Shown here piece after piece: positions 1 through 10,869 of a stretch of DNA of 64,000 nucleotides (positions are counted from its first letter, which is position 1; each line of letters starts with the position of its first letter). The stretch covers positions 23,558,026 through 23,622,025 of the forward strand of contig NC_040016.1 of assembly GCF_000972845.2 (NCBI RefSeq). Direction: 5' to 3'. The translations under genes and the position numbers were made by a program. Below the pieces are notes generated by a model. It was given only the letters and a program-made list of their open reading frames with translations, searched no databases and was not told the DNA's origin. The stretch is from Larimichthys crocea (taxonomy: Eukaryota; Chordata; Actinopteri; Sciaenidae).

Positions 1-64
1 CCAGTTGCCAACAAACTTTGCCTCACCAGCTCGTCACCTCTGCCCGCTTTTGACCATTTTCCAG

Positions 65-139
65 GAACGGATAAGGGATGATGTGATCTATGCAGATCCA
101 TCAGTCTACGTCTGAGGAGATCCCTCAGCTTCACCAAAG
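65..139 (+). CDS. plekha6: PLEKHA6-like internal exon (YADP motif), opposite orientation to the rest of the gene
   Basis: A pyrimidine-rich tract ending in CAG (about 41-64) precedes the exon, and AAAG|GTAAAA closes it. Positions 65-112 read ERIRDDVIYADPSVYV. After one missing base the other frame continues as RRSLSFTK up to the donor. Human PLEKHA6 has a matching segment of the form EDIYADPAAYVMRRS, so family and reading direction are well supported. The exon would lie downstream of the PH domain and the LQQWVN exon, yet it reads on the plus strand while the other exons read on the minus strand. As written there is a TGA at 113-115. Restoring one base would give the expected Met codon, so this is a single-base deletion, either an assembly error or a real lesion. 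Assignment to plekha6 rather than plekha5 rests on remembered family sequence. Confidence 0.72.
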
Positions 140-894
140 GTAAAACAATGTTAATTATACTGAATGTAGGTTTTGATTTTAGGTGTCTTGAGGACTACAG
201 TACCAGTCTTACTTTCTACATTGTAGATTATATGAAGACAACTAATACGGCACATATGGAATTAAGTGATAAATGGAAAAAGCTGAATATGTTTTTATAT
301 TTTAGAAATATTGGAAAATCCATATTAACTAACTACTACAAATAAAGATAAATTATACTCCCTCATTACTTTGAAGATATGAAAGTCAGTCCTCCAGAAA
401 TTAAGAACTTTGAATGTATTTTCAACTGCTGTGCAAAAACTATAAAAATATTGCCAAAACTACCCTTTACCGTTACCTTTGCTGCACAGGATATGTTCAT
501 TCAAGTTAATCAGGAATCAGGGGAGACAATCAGCTGGTGCACATGAGGAAGGGCAAGTGACCTGAAACGAGAGGAGAGTTAATTTCCAAAAATAAAACAG
601 GAAGTCACAAAACAAACATGGAAAACAGGACAAAAAACTCAACTTGACATACGATTGTGGACACCAGTGTAAATCTGGGACTTTGGTCTCATGAGTGCAA
701 ATTGGCGATTTTTAGTTGTGCCTTGCCATGTTATGGCATCTCCAAAATTTTGATGGTACTGTATAATTAAGGCTTTAGAATTGACTTTTTCTTTTAATTT
801 TATATTCATTCATATTCTTTTTGAATTCCCACGCCAGGCTGAAAATAAGAATAAAAGAAATCTGTGTTAGGTATACGGAGTTTCCAAAAAGTCA
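140..894. other. Intron-like AT-rich sequence, nothing recognised
   Basis: This is the intron downstream of the YADP exon on the same contig. It holds an AATAAA at about 341 and scattered short AT runs, but no coding frame or repeat that I recognise. It stops at the N run. Confidence 0.5.
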
Positions 895-904
895 NNNNNN
901 NNNN
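895..904. other. Assembly gap of 10 N
   Basis: Ten Ns join the contig carrying the plus-strand exon to the rest of the window. This is where the gene's orientation changes. Confidence 0.99.
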
Positions 905-1028
905 ATTGCTCACAAAGATATGTTGTAACAAATGGTATAAAAAATTCCAGGGCGGAGGCTCCACCGAACCCCTGAGACCGACTCACCGAACCCCTAGGGT
1001 TCGATCGAACCCAGGTTAAGAACCACTG
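905..1028. mobile_element. hAT transposon end, truncated by the gap
   Basis: The sequence ends in cccaggttaagaaccactg, the reverse complement of a Charlie-type hAT terminus (CAGTGGTTCTTAACCTGGG). Inside it are GAACCCCT-type repeats (about 965-1012) common in fish hAT ends. The flank at 1029 on (cgctataaagacatgcta) resembles a satellite segment at about 2385, so the element probably inserted into the satellite. The other end is lost in or beyond the gap. Confidence 0.7.
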
Positions 1029-2533
1029 CGCTATAAAGACATGCTATTTGCTAACATTAGTGACCAATGCTAAAATTAGTACTAATTAACATTAACCACT
1101 AGGAATTAAATACATGTTGATTGCTAACATGCTAATGATAACATGCTAATGCTACCATGCTAATAATAATTAGCCATTAAGAATTAAATACATGCTAATG
1201 TTAATTGCTAGCGCATCAGTGCTAACATGTTAATGCTAACATGCTAATGTTAATTGCTAGCGCATCAGCGCTAACATATTAATGCTAACATATTAATGTT
1301 AACATATTAATATTAACAAGCTAACATGCTAATGTTAATTGCTAGCGCATCAACCTTAACATGCTAATGTTAACATGCTAATGTTAACATGTTAATGTTA
1401 ATTGGTAGTGCATCAGCGCTAACATGCTAATGCTACATGCTAATGTTAAAATGCTAATGCTAATGGTAACTGCTAGCGCATCAACGTTAACATGCTAATG
1501 ATAACATGGTAATTGCTAATGTTAACATGCTAATGCTAACATGTTAATGTTAATTGGTAGTGCATCAGTGTTAACATGCTAATGTTAACATGCTAATGTT
1601 AAGTGCTAGCATGTCAGTGCTAGCCCTTAATTTTTAGCACTAAGAATACATGCTAATGTTAATATGGTAATATTAGCGCGTCAACGCTAGCAATTAACAT
1701 TCGCCACTAAGAATTTATTACATGACAACTGCTAACATGCTAAGCTATTTGCTAGCACGTCAGCACTAGCAATTAGCCTTATCCACTAATAACCAAATAC
1801 ATGCTACTTGCTAATATGCTAATGCTTACATGATAATGTTAATTAGCACTAGCCACAAAGAATTAAATACATGTTAATTCCAACATGTTAATGCTAATTG
1901 TTAGCCGTCTGTGCTAGCAATGAGCATTAGCCACTAAGAATCAAATACATGATCATTGCTAACATGCTAATGTTAATTAACATTAGCCACTAGGAATTAA
2001 GTACATGCTCATGTTAACATGCTAAAGCTAACCTGCTAATGATAATTGCTAGCACATTGTCTGTCTAAAATGACAGACAATGACAGCAGAGCAGCTAGCG
2101 CGTTAACAATTAACATTAGCCATTAAGTATTAAATACATGCTGATATTAACATGGTAATGCTACCCTGGTAATGGTAACCTGCCAATGCTTATTGATTAC
2201 TATTAGCCACTAAGAATTAAATACATGCTTATTGATAACATGCTAATGCTAACATGCTAATATTAATTGCTAGCAAGTTAAGGCTAGCCACTCATTTTCA
2301 GTCACTAAGAATACATGTTAATGCTAACATGTTAATATTAATTGTTAGCGCGTCAGAGACAGCAGAGAAGCTAGCGCGTTAGCGCTGTAAAGACATGCTA
2401 ACTGGTAACATTAGCGGCCAATGCTAAAATGAATGCAAATGCTAACATATTAATTAACATTAGCCACTAAAAATTAAAGACATGGTAATTGTCAACACGC
2501 TAATGTCAATTGCTTGCGCGGCAGCGCTAGCTG
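1029..2533. repeat. GCTAA-rich satellite block, part 1
   Basis: About 1.5 kb is built almost entirely of degenerate 6-15 bp words such as acatgctaatgtta, gctagcgcatcag and cactaagaattaaatacat. Longer markers recur: a segment beginning taaagacatgcta appears near 1033, 2390 and 2843, which shows higher-order structure. There is no coding frame. The octamer atgctaat occurs dozens of times. Confidence 0.9.
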
Positions 2534-2833
2534 CTCCTGTGTCTAAATAAACATGTTAAAAATGACTATTTGTATGTATTTTGTGAAAGTGTTAAATCAT
2601 AACATAACTATTTTTATTTATTTTAAATGAAATGTTAAGTTATTATATTATAAAAAAGTGTGTTTATTGTGATTTTAAATTAACTGTTAAATAATTATAT
2701 TTATAAAATTGTGTATTTAATGTGTTTTAAATTAAATGTTAAGATGAGGTGAGCTTTGAGGACTGCCTGATTGTTGTGTAAATAAATCTGTTAAAAATAA
2801 CTATTTGAGGTGTGCTTTTTTTTCTGGCTGCTG
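2534..2833. repeat. AT-rich insert in the satellite with a 52-bp tandem repeat
   Basis: A segment beginning gtgtctaaataaac at about 2540 recurs at about 2776 and 3147. Between them a 52-bp unit starting ttttaaat repeats about 2.5 times (starts 2621, 2673, 2725). Confidence 0.7.
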
Positions 2834-3145
2834 CTCATGGTAGTAAAGACATGCTAATTGCTAATATTTGCAGCCAATGGTAACATGCTAATGTTAATTG
2901 CTAGCGCTGACGCCACTAAGAATTAAATACATGATAATTGCTAACATGCTAATGCTAGCATTAGCCACTAAGAATAAAATAAATGCTAATATTAACATGT
3001 TAATGCTAATTGCTAGCATGTCAATGCTAGCCACTGATTTTTAGTAACTAAGAATACATGCTAATGTTAACATGCTAATGTTAATTGCATCACTGTTAGC
3101 AATTAACGTTAGCCACTAAGAATTAAATACATGCTAATGTGCTCC
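2834..3145. repeat. GCTAA-rich satellite block, part 2
   Basis: It has the same word family as the first block (tgctaacatgctaatg, cactaagaattaaatacatg) and ends at the third copy of the taaataaacatgtta marker. Confidence 0.85.
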
Positions 3146-3850
3146 AGTGTCTAAATAAACATGTTAATAATTACTATTTGAGGTGTGCTTTTTGAATACA
3201 GACCCCCGGCAACAGCCCACTCGTCACTCTCAAAATTTCTGCGGGAATTTTCTAGTACTGAATTTGCTGAGCAGTGTCAGTAATAATGTATGGGGGCGAC
3301 GGGGCCAGAGTCAGGCACACTCAAAACTTCTTTAAAAATGTTCTAGTTATAATTTATAATACATTTGTCCTTTAGTTATTATACACATTGAAATAAAATA
3401 AAATAATTTTATTGAAATAAAATTGAAATAAACCATTTTATGAACCAAATGTAAGAAAGAATTTTCTTAGATAGATGAGCTAATGTTTCATGACATCAGT
3501 ACATTTGACTTTTAGGTCCTATAACATCTGCTGGACCAATGCTGTCCTTGTCTATTAAAGTTGTGCTGGAAATAAAAATTAAAGCTGCATTGTGTAGAAC
3601 TTTTATGGTAACATATCATCTTTAAAATTAGTCTGATAAGAAAGACCAGTCTTGAAAATTCATCTACCATCATGAGACATGAGTCTGAGGCAGAGGAGGT
3701 GGGGTGTTGCTGAATACCACTGTAAGGTCAGTGTAAGTAACTGACAGCTTCTGTTTATAATACTGTAAGGATGGTGCACCTAAGTACAAAAAACAGCACA
3801 GAAGAAAATCTGAAGTGACAGATGGGTGTTACATTTCTTGTCATCTCTAC
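3146..3850. other. Intron sequence, nothing recognised
   Basis: AT-rich sequence follows the donor of the LQQWVN exon in gene direction. I see no next plekha6 exon here, which would be expected if the locus were collinear. Confidence 0.5.
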
Positions 3851-4366
3851 CTGTTGATGTCTTCCTGGGAAGCCATGCCCCGGCGCTGGTTGACCCACTG
3901 CTGCAGCTGTGCCATAGAACTCTTCCTCTGGGCCACCCTCTCTGGAGCTGTCCTGGGCACAAAACCCCTCCTCAGCACCACATTATCCTGCTGCTCCCTT
4001 GGGTCATGTGATGGGCTAGCACCCACTTCCTGGTGTCCCTGAGGGACACAATGTCCACTGTGACTCCTGGATAGAGGGAGTTTGCTATTGCTGCTGTGTG
4101 GCATGGTTTTGCAAGGGCCGTTTGGATGAGGGGTGTAGTCAGTTCCTCCCCCTTCATCATCTCCTTTTCCTTGCCTTCCACCATTCTTTGTTCCCTCCTG
4201 ATTTGTGAGGTGGGTGGAGGGTGAGGGTGTCTCAAGGTTGTCAACCCCATTGTTCTTTGGGTGGGGCAGCTGGTCACTGTCATTTTTATTGTTTGTGTGT
4301 GAACGCTGTTGTGGGTTGGGTGCCTTAGTCACCATGGCGTGGTCGAGATCAGCTGTGGTGTTTGCT
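3851..4366 (-). CDS. plekha6: plekha6 internal exon with the QRKSSM-LQQWVN motif
   Basis: This is a 516-bp exon. The acceptor is a run of T followed by CAG (4367-4380), and the donor is CAG|GTAGAG (GT at 3849-3850). One leading base completes the Arg codon started in the previous exon. Then follow 171 codons and two bases. The product runs from ANTTADLDHAM through a low-complexity polar stretch rich in N, S, P, G and H. It ends in RGFVPRTAPERVAQRK, SSMAQLQQWVNQRRG and EDIN. In PLEKHA5/6 the same order occurs after the PH domain: a poorly conserved linker, then a strongly conserved RxNP-AQRKSSM-QLQQWVN-RRG block. PLEKHA7 differs at this block. Proteins of this group act at epithelial junctions and in trafficking, and bind phosphoinositides and PDZD11. 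An ATG-initiated frame continues into the intron upstream but is not used. Confidence 0.88.
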
Positions 4367-4406
4367 CTGAAAAAAAAAAAGTAAGCATAAGAACAGACTC
4401 TCAACA

Positions 4407-4760
4407 CGAGGCAAGTAAATGTGTTTCATCAATAACATGTGTAATGATGTAATGATTCTGTCAAAAGTCATTTTGTGTTATCAGAATGAAGAAGTACATT
4501 TCTCTACATTTAACATTGATTGTATGGTCCATTGTTGGCTTTCACAGTCTATGTACGGACCTATTAGCAAATAACCAAGAGGCACTGTATATAAGTCTCA
4601 GTTTGGTGACAGTCTACTGACTGATGGCATTTTATGCACTGCTTGAATTGTGTGTCCTTTTTACTCCTACTGTTTTTTTCATGTTTATTTTGTTTGCAAC
4701 TAATTCCCGTTTGATTATAGATATTTTGGGGGGGAATATTTCCATGATTGTTCATACCCT
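4407..4760. other. Intron sequence, nothing recognised
   Basis: Single-copy-looking AT-rich DNA between the two 3' exons. The short frame at 4564-4755 has no recognisable features. Confidence 0.4.
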
Positions 4761-5150
4761 TTGGTCTCCCTGAACATCAGACTGTACAACAGCTCTCAGT
4801 CAGGGCAGGGAGGACACACAGGACAATAACCTATTGACTTATTATTCTCTGTTGCACTGACTACTGGACACTCAGTTATTGTCACTTTGGACTCAATTTG
4901 CACTACCTCTGCTAATGATGATGCTAATATGATTATATATATATATATATATATACTATTATATTAAGGTATCAATATATCTATAATATATATCAGATAT
5001 TATACGTGTATAAGTTTTCTATTTATAAAGATCTTAGTATAGGTTTATCTTAATGCATGCTTAGTGTGTGTTTACTGTGCCTTATGCTGCCACTGGATGC
5101 ATGAATTTCCCTCGGTATCAATAAAGTATCTATCTATCTATCTATCTATT
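4761..5150 (+). mobile_element. 3' end of a non-LTR retrotransposon with a (TATC)n tail
   Basis: The text around 4770-4800 resembles the C-terminal end of a fish LINE. It is followed by the familiar motif of a short activity-free 3' UTR, a gaatttccctcggtatcaa-type sequence, aataaagta and then (TATC)n at 5127-5150. A TA microsatellite interrupts it at about 4935-4955. The family was not determined. Confidence 0.5.
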
Positions 5151-5239
5151 GGACAGGCCTAATCAAACAGGAGAATATGAGTCCCTATATGTGTGTATTA
5201 TATATCGAGTAAGGCTCTGTGCATGTGTGTGAATGGCAC

Positions 5240-5355
5240 CTTTGTATTAGTTGAACGTTGACCTCTGAAGCTTCGCTCATGGCTCTGATCCACTCTTCCT
5301 GCTCCTCATGGCTGTCTGTACTGAAGTAGTAGGTCCTGGTGCCAGCATGTTCTGC
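5240..5355 (-). CDS. plekha6: plekha6 exon: C-terminal part of the PH domain
   Basis: This is a 116-bp exon with acceptor TGCAG|GCAGAA and donor CAAAG|GTGCCA. It reads AEHAGTRTYYFSTDSHEEQ, EEWIRAMSEASEV and NVQLIQ, then two bases of a split Arg codon. It holds the last beta strands and the C-terminal helix of a PH domain, including the nearly invariant Trp of that helix (EEWIRAM). Human PLEKHA6 has the close form AEHAGVRTYFFSAESPEEQ. The phase is 0 in and 2 out, matching the exons on both sides. PH domains of this family bind phosphoinositides at the membrane. Confidence 0.93.
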
Positions 5356-5975
5356 CTGCATGCAAAACACAACAGGACCCTTCAAATCTCCGGCCTCACC
5401 CTCCTCCTCCTCCAACCACACCTGCAGATGGTGACAAAACAACGAAAGGCAACACATAAGTAACACAGTGTTAGACTGATCAGCTTCTTTTGCAGCACAA
5501 CTAAACCACATAAACCAGATTGATCCCATAATGATATCCATGCACAATCCTCAGGATGATAGTTTGTGGTAAAGTTACACAATGTGGTAGAGGTGGCATT
5601 GAATGCAATAACAGAATCACAGGGTGTACCTTTGAACAGTAGAGTTGTCATGCGGTTTGTAAGTAAATAACCCAAAGAGACCAAGACAAGCCTGTCATCT
5701 GGGAATCCTTTGGGATACTACTTAACAGACTTGACATGCAGACATGCAGTAGAAGAGACAAAACAATGTTCTCATGCATCCTTCATAGACAAAACAGATA
5801 ATAAAAAGTGGAATAAAACAACACTGTACCTACTGTACTTTCTACCACGATAGGAGACAGCAAAGGCCAGCAGGCCTCACAGGGGTGGATGAAGGTGGGA
5901 GGGAGAGGAAACAGTTAGGGATGAAAAATTAAGGTTTGGAGCTTCTATAATGTATCTCGTATGATCTCATAAAAG

Positions 5976-6012
<37 letters not shown>

Positions 6013-7140
6013 TTATACAACAACAACAATGATAATAATAATTAATAACAACAATAATAATACCAATAGTTATCTAATATCTAATCAGAAGCTCAGAAAT
6101 GTACCACAAGAGGGCAGCACAAGCAAAGAAGTTGGACACAGATGCCATTCACTTGAATTTATGAAGCATAGCTGTGACTTTGACTGATTTAACATTCACC
6201 AAGAGAAAAAAAAACAATTAGATATTACAATACATTTGTAGACTGAAATACAGCGTTCAAAAGAGCTAGAAGACTGACTGCACACAAGCTCTAATACTCC
6301 TCCTTCCCTCTTATAAAATAGCAAGAGGAAATGATGCTGATAAATAAAAGTCACTTCCTTCCACGGTGGAGCACTGTGAGGCCTTGCCTCCAACAGTGAC
6401 GTCTGATAATGTAATTGGCTAAAACTGGCTGTGTAGTAAGAAGCAGCAGTGACCTAGCCACAGAGGCGGGGCGTGTGTGTGTCTGTGAGTGTGTGTGCAG
6501 CCTCCTTCATTGTCCTTCCTTTGTTCATTGACTCGGGTAGTCAAAGGGGGAAGGATGAAGAGAAAGGAAAGGTGACACTTATAAACATTATCTCCTACAC
6601 TTCTCTTCTTCTCAATCACAAAAATAAATTGAGCAATTATTAATGTATAATATCCTAAAGAACAAACACAAAAGAAACCCCACAGAGAATGAAGCAGAAA
6701 GGAGGTAGGAAGAAAAGAAGGAGGAAAAATACAAACATAAAAAAGAAAGATGATCAGACAAGAAATCTATTGAGAAAATAGTGACAGTAGTAAAGCGAGA
6801 CAGAGAGAAACATTGAGAAATGGTCAGATAAAGATTAGGTTATTAGATTTGATTAGACGCAGTGTGAACAACTTAAAATCTCACCAACAGTCAATTATTC
6901 AGTTGTATATTTCCGTCGCTGTGTTACAAGAGTTCATGCATTCAAATAAATTAAGTATTCTGTGTTTAGTGTGTTTGGTCAAGCTTCCTGCTTCCTGTTC
7001 AGCTGCTGTGTGCAGACTGCAGACACTTTACAGCTACACTGTGGGATGTGTGTGTCTGTGCCAAGCTACACTGTACCACTCCATAAGTGTGATGATAAAT
7101 CACACAAATGTGTAGTTACTTACTAGTTACTTTGAAGACG
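5356..7140. other. Intron with simple repeats
   Basis: It holds a (CTA)n microsatellite at 5975-6013 followed by ATA/ACA-rich runs, a GT-rich stretch at 6473-6500 and purine-rich DNA at 6660-6810. No exon or transposon is recognised. Confidence 0.5.
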
Positions 7141-7199
7141 CACACAGGCTTTTTTTTTTTTTTTTTTACCATTCATTGCATTGTTGTGCTGCTGTGCTG

Positions 7200-7530
7200 T
7201 ACATAAAGCTGGTCTGCACTGACTATTTTTCATCTCAAATGTTCGTCTTGTCTCAAGTCCACTCACTGGCAAAACCAAGATGGTGGCATTCTTAATGCCA
7301 AATTAAAGGCTTCAGAATGGTTATCACAAATCCAGTCTGCAACATCACAGTTTCCTCCATCACGAGATTCCTCACAGCTAAATAAACTTCAGGCTAAATT
7401 ACGTTGTTCATGCATTCCTGTGGATTCGGGGGACGTGGCTTTAAGGTTATTTGGATCATTTATATTGATTTCACTTGCATTTATCACAAGTGCCACTACC
7501 ATTCATGCAAGAGGAAAGTCAGGATAAACC
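7200..7530. repeat. Possible old teleost interspersed repeat
   Basis: The text accaagatggtggcattctt, followed by a segment on amplifying 'aaggcttcagaatggttatc', resembles a family seen widely in fish genomes. The copy is degraded and its ends are not visible. A homopolymer T run lies at 7151-7167. Confidence 0.3.
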
Positions 7531-7859
7531 TAACCTAATCTAAGATGATTTGTGCAATTTATACAACACAATTTTCAAAAAAATGCCATGCTATGTAAAA
7601 TGTAAAAAGTGTGTAAAACATTGAAATCCCATTTTAAGGGAATTATTTAATTGAAAACAGCACAAAGACAACTTTCAACAAATCAGATATTGAAAGTGAA
7701 TTTGATACCAGCAACACGTGTGAAAGTTTGGACAGTGGATTGGGTATAAAAAGAGCATTCCAGACTAACCAGAGTCTTTGTGAGGTAAAGATGGGAAGAG
7801 GTTCACTACTGTATGAAAGACTGAAATAGTGCAACAATGTATGAATTTTATGAATGTTT

Positions 7860-7893
7860 TTTAGTACACTAAAATTATATAATATATTATATA

Positions 7894-7928
<35 letters not shown>

Positions 7929-7940
7929 ATATATACATAC
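7860..7940. repeat. TA microsatellite
   Basis: Nearly uninterrupted (TA)n with short TTA breaks. Confidence 0.9.
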
Positions 7941-8000
7941 ACACATATCTAAAGTAAGAAATTAATAATGATTGACATACTCACAAAATTTGATCTAGAG

Positions 8001-8993
8001 CAGGGTCGGCAAATAAGTTTGGCGCGGGCCATTTTTTCTGACATTCCATCGCGGGCCATGACCATGCGCGCGGGGGGGGGTTTCCTGATTGCTGAGTGAG
8101 AACCGCACGTGTGTTCTGCGTCCTGATTAATTAAGGGAGTACTGTACAAAATGCGTGTAATAGGTGTATAAAAGTGTGTGGTTAGGGGTTTTACGGCCTT
8201 AAAACATGTATGGTAATTGTACTTACTTCGCGGATTTCGTTTACGCCCACTGGTCTGTCATGAAACAGGCAACCTGCCCTAGCAACCTGCCGTAACTATG
8301 TATACAGCAGCGCAGATCTGCCGCTGATGTGCATTCACTTCACTATTTGTATTTGAGCCGACCTTGTTTGGTTTTGTTTTTTTCATTTAATGAAAAATAT
8401 TTGTTCACGTTGTCCGTTACAAGAGGGACACAGGACACTTTTACTTTCCACAGGTTACAGCGCACCACGTGCCAATTAGTGTTCCAACCTGTGCGTCAAG
8501 TAAAGAGGCTGCGAGGTGTTCTGGCTGCTGTTTTGTCACGTTACTTATCAGCTACTTTTCAATAAATGTTGTGAAATCTGTGAAATTGTTGTATTTTGAC
8601 CAAGGAAACATAAGATTTAAAAGATATATTTAATTTTTTTTAAAATAAATCAACGTCATCTAGCTGGCCAGATATAATTTGATGGCGGGCCAGTTTTGGC
8701 CCGCGGGCCGCTAAGTGCCGACCCCAGAGACTCACTCGTAGCACCTCGCTCTGAATTCAAGGTGGCGATTTCATTGGCTAGATAGAATCACATGGGTAGT
8801 ATGACTCTCACACGATTGGTTGGTACCTTCCAATGCTTGCTCAGTGCAGTGCTTGGATAGGGAAAAGTAATGTTACGGCATGAAATAGACTCGCCTGTCA
8901 AAAAAAAAATAAATTCTACAATTAATCTCGGGTCCGGATGATATGGCGATCCGGTCCGGATCCGGACCCCGGTCCGCGGGTTGGGAACCCCGG
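8001..8993. mobile_element. Composite hAT element with 8-bp target duplication
   Basis: The left end is cagggtcggcaaataagt at 8001. An internal inverted counterpart, ggccgctaagtgccgacccc, ends near 8724. The outer right end, gcgggttgggaaccccgg, stops at 8993; its reverse complement is a CAGGGGTTCCCAACC-type hAT end with one change. The octamer atctagag lies immediately outside at 7993-8000 and 8994-9001. It fits the nTCTAGAn target preference of Charlie-type hATs. No transposase frame survives. Confidence 0.6.
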
Positions 8994-9214
8994 ATCTAGA
9001 GGAATTGTGAATACTGATGTCATGTTTTAGCATAGATAATTACTTTTTGGGGGGTTATTTTTTAAATGTATGACCAGTGGTTAGACGGCCCATGTTATTT
9101 CTCTTGTCCTCAAGAGAGGTCAAAGATAAGGGTAATAAATGTATAAAACAATCCATGCCATCAACATCTAAAAATATTTTTCACAGAAATCTGTCTATCA
9201 AAGTTGTGTCCTCT

Positions 9215-10575
9215 GTTTCCATCAACTCCATCAGATTTTTTCATAAACCTTATTATTCCTTACCTTAGATATTCTGATATGTTTGACATTTTTTGATATT
9301 TTAGATGAACAATGTCAATTTTCCTATGGTCACAGCTGGAGCATGTCAACACCATCTCTCCTTTATGATACTTTTTATTAAACCATAGTGGATTCAATAC
9401 AAGTATTTTATTGAGATTATGGAGACAGCTAGCAATATCCAAAAAACTAGCTAGCTAGCTGCAGTGTTGTTTTCTGCAGAGGGAAAAAACATGCCATTTC
9501 ATCAGCTCCGTCAGAGTCAACTCCGTCAGGTTTTATGTCTGATGGAGTTGACATGTCAGCTGACGGAGTTAACAGATCCGCAATAACTGCTTAATGTGCT
9601 AATATTATACTATTTTTGAACATAGTAAAGGACTAGAATGTTATTTTAAGGTTTTATCTGCACATTAATATACATATAGCATGCAATGCAATTTTCCAAT
9701 CAGATGCTAGATACTGTGACATAATAGAAGGGCGTCAGAGCACAGAATGAAGAGAAGCTCAGCTTTGCAGTGGGATTCCTAGAGTAAATCAGTGTGGAAG
9801 TTGATCACTGAGTCTGTCAGTATCATTTTCTGCTATTTCTTATCAGTTATCACAGTTATATCAGTTGTCACACATGCAGAGCTCAGGGAAAAATCCTGAA
9901 CATTTTGTGTTATACTCTTGGGAATATTGTAATGGCTGTGTCTTACCTCCCACTAATTCCACTGGACACTGATTTTGTCTGTGGGCTACAAGCCAGTGTG
10001 TAGATGTTTTCAATATCTGGTTGTAGGAACACACACCTTTAAGAGTCAACACCGTCAGATCTTCATCAGCACTGTCAGATGTATGTTTTTGTAATTTTAG
10101 GGAAAAAAAAAAATCTTTCTTCAGTTTTTGTTGTTTAAGTAATAAAGGATCATGGTAAATGGACTGTACTTATATAGCGCCTTTCTAATCTTCTGACCAC
10201 TCAAAGCGCTTTACAGTACGTATCTCATTCAACCATTCACACACATTCATACACTGATGGCATTAGCTACCATGCAAAGTGCCAGTTGCTCATCAGTTTG
10301 AGGAGCTAACCATTCATACACAATCACACACCGATGGCACAGCCTTCAGGAGCAATTTGGGGTCCCAAGGACACTTCGACATGCAGACTGGAGGCAATCG
10401 AACAGGGGATCGAATCGCCGATCTTCTGATTAGTGGACGACCTGCTCTACCTCCGAACCACAGCCGCCCCACAGCCCTCATCAAATCTACATTCTCTTGT
10501 GTCCTTAAGATTCTTGTTGGGCTATGGTAATTATATAATTATATACTTTTCGTGCGTCTGACGGAGTTGACACAA
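9215..10575. repeat. Region with repeated CTGACGGAGTTGACA motifs in both orientations
   Basis: Variants of a 15-bp word occur at about 9219, 9501, 9515, 9538, 9559, 10044, 10071 and 10556, some direct and some inverted. The pair at 9516-9529 (gtcaactccgtcag) and 9539-9552 (ctgatggagttgac) forms a 14-bp stem with a 9-nt loop. A SINE interrupts the region. It may be an unclassified transposon. I cannot name it. Confidence 0.5.
10152..10471 (-). mobile_element. tRNA-derived SINE
   Basis: On the minus strand the element starts ggggcggctgtggttcgg. It has a Pol III A-box-like tggttcggaggtagagc and a B-box-like gattcgatccc, then a body that mentions the usual 'tgtcgaagtgtcctt' segment. It ends in aggcgctatataagtacagt and ccatttacc. 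This order matches the abundant fish SINE whose tail ends in 'gtccatttacca'. Confidence 0.75.
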
Positions 10576-10752
10576 ATCAAGTTTTTTAAGGAAGTATGTG
10601 AATTTGTTAAAAATGTTTTTTAACCTCCAGCCTGCACCTTTACATGGTCAAATAGTACAGAACATGAATATATATATAACTCTAATCAATATAGTGTAAA
10701 TTTTCAAAAAAAGTTTTTCACAAAGTGCTTTGTCCCGACTCTCAAGAATCAG

Positions 10753-10753
<1 letters not shown>

Positions 10754-10795
<42 letters not shown>

Positions 10796-10838
10796 CTATA
10801 ATCTATCTATCTCTCTATTACACACACACACACACAAG
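10754..10838. repeat. Compound microsatellite (TA)n-(CTAT)n-(CA)n
   Basis: (TA)n at 10754-10790, then short tatc units and (CA)8 near 10822-10838. Confidence 0.9.
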
Positions 10839-10869
10839 TAGAGCAGGTACATTAGACCGTACTCTTTAT

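Noticed and set aside
3815..4042. Plus-strand frames opposite the 3851-4366 exon
   Set aside because: They are antisense shadows of a well-supported minus-strand exon.
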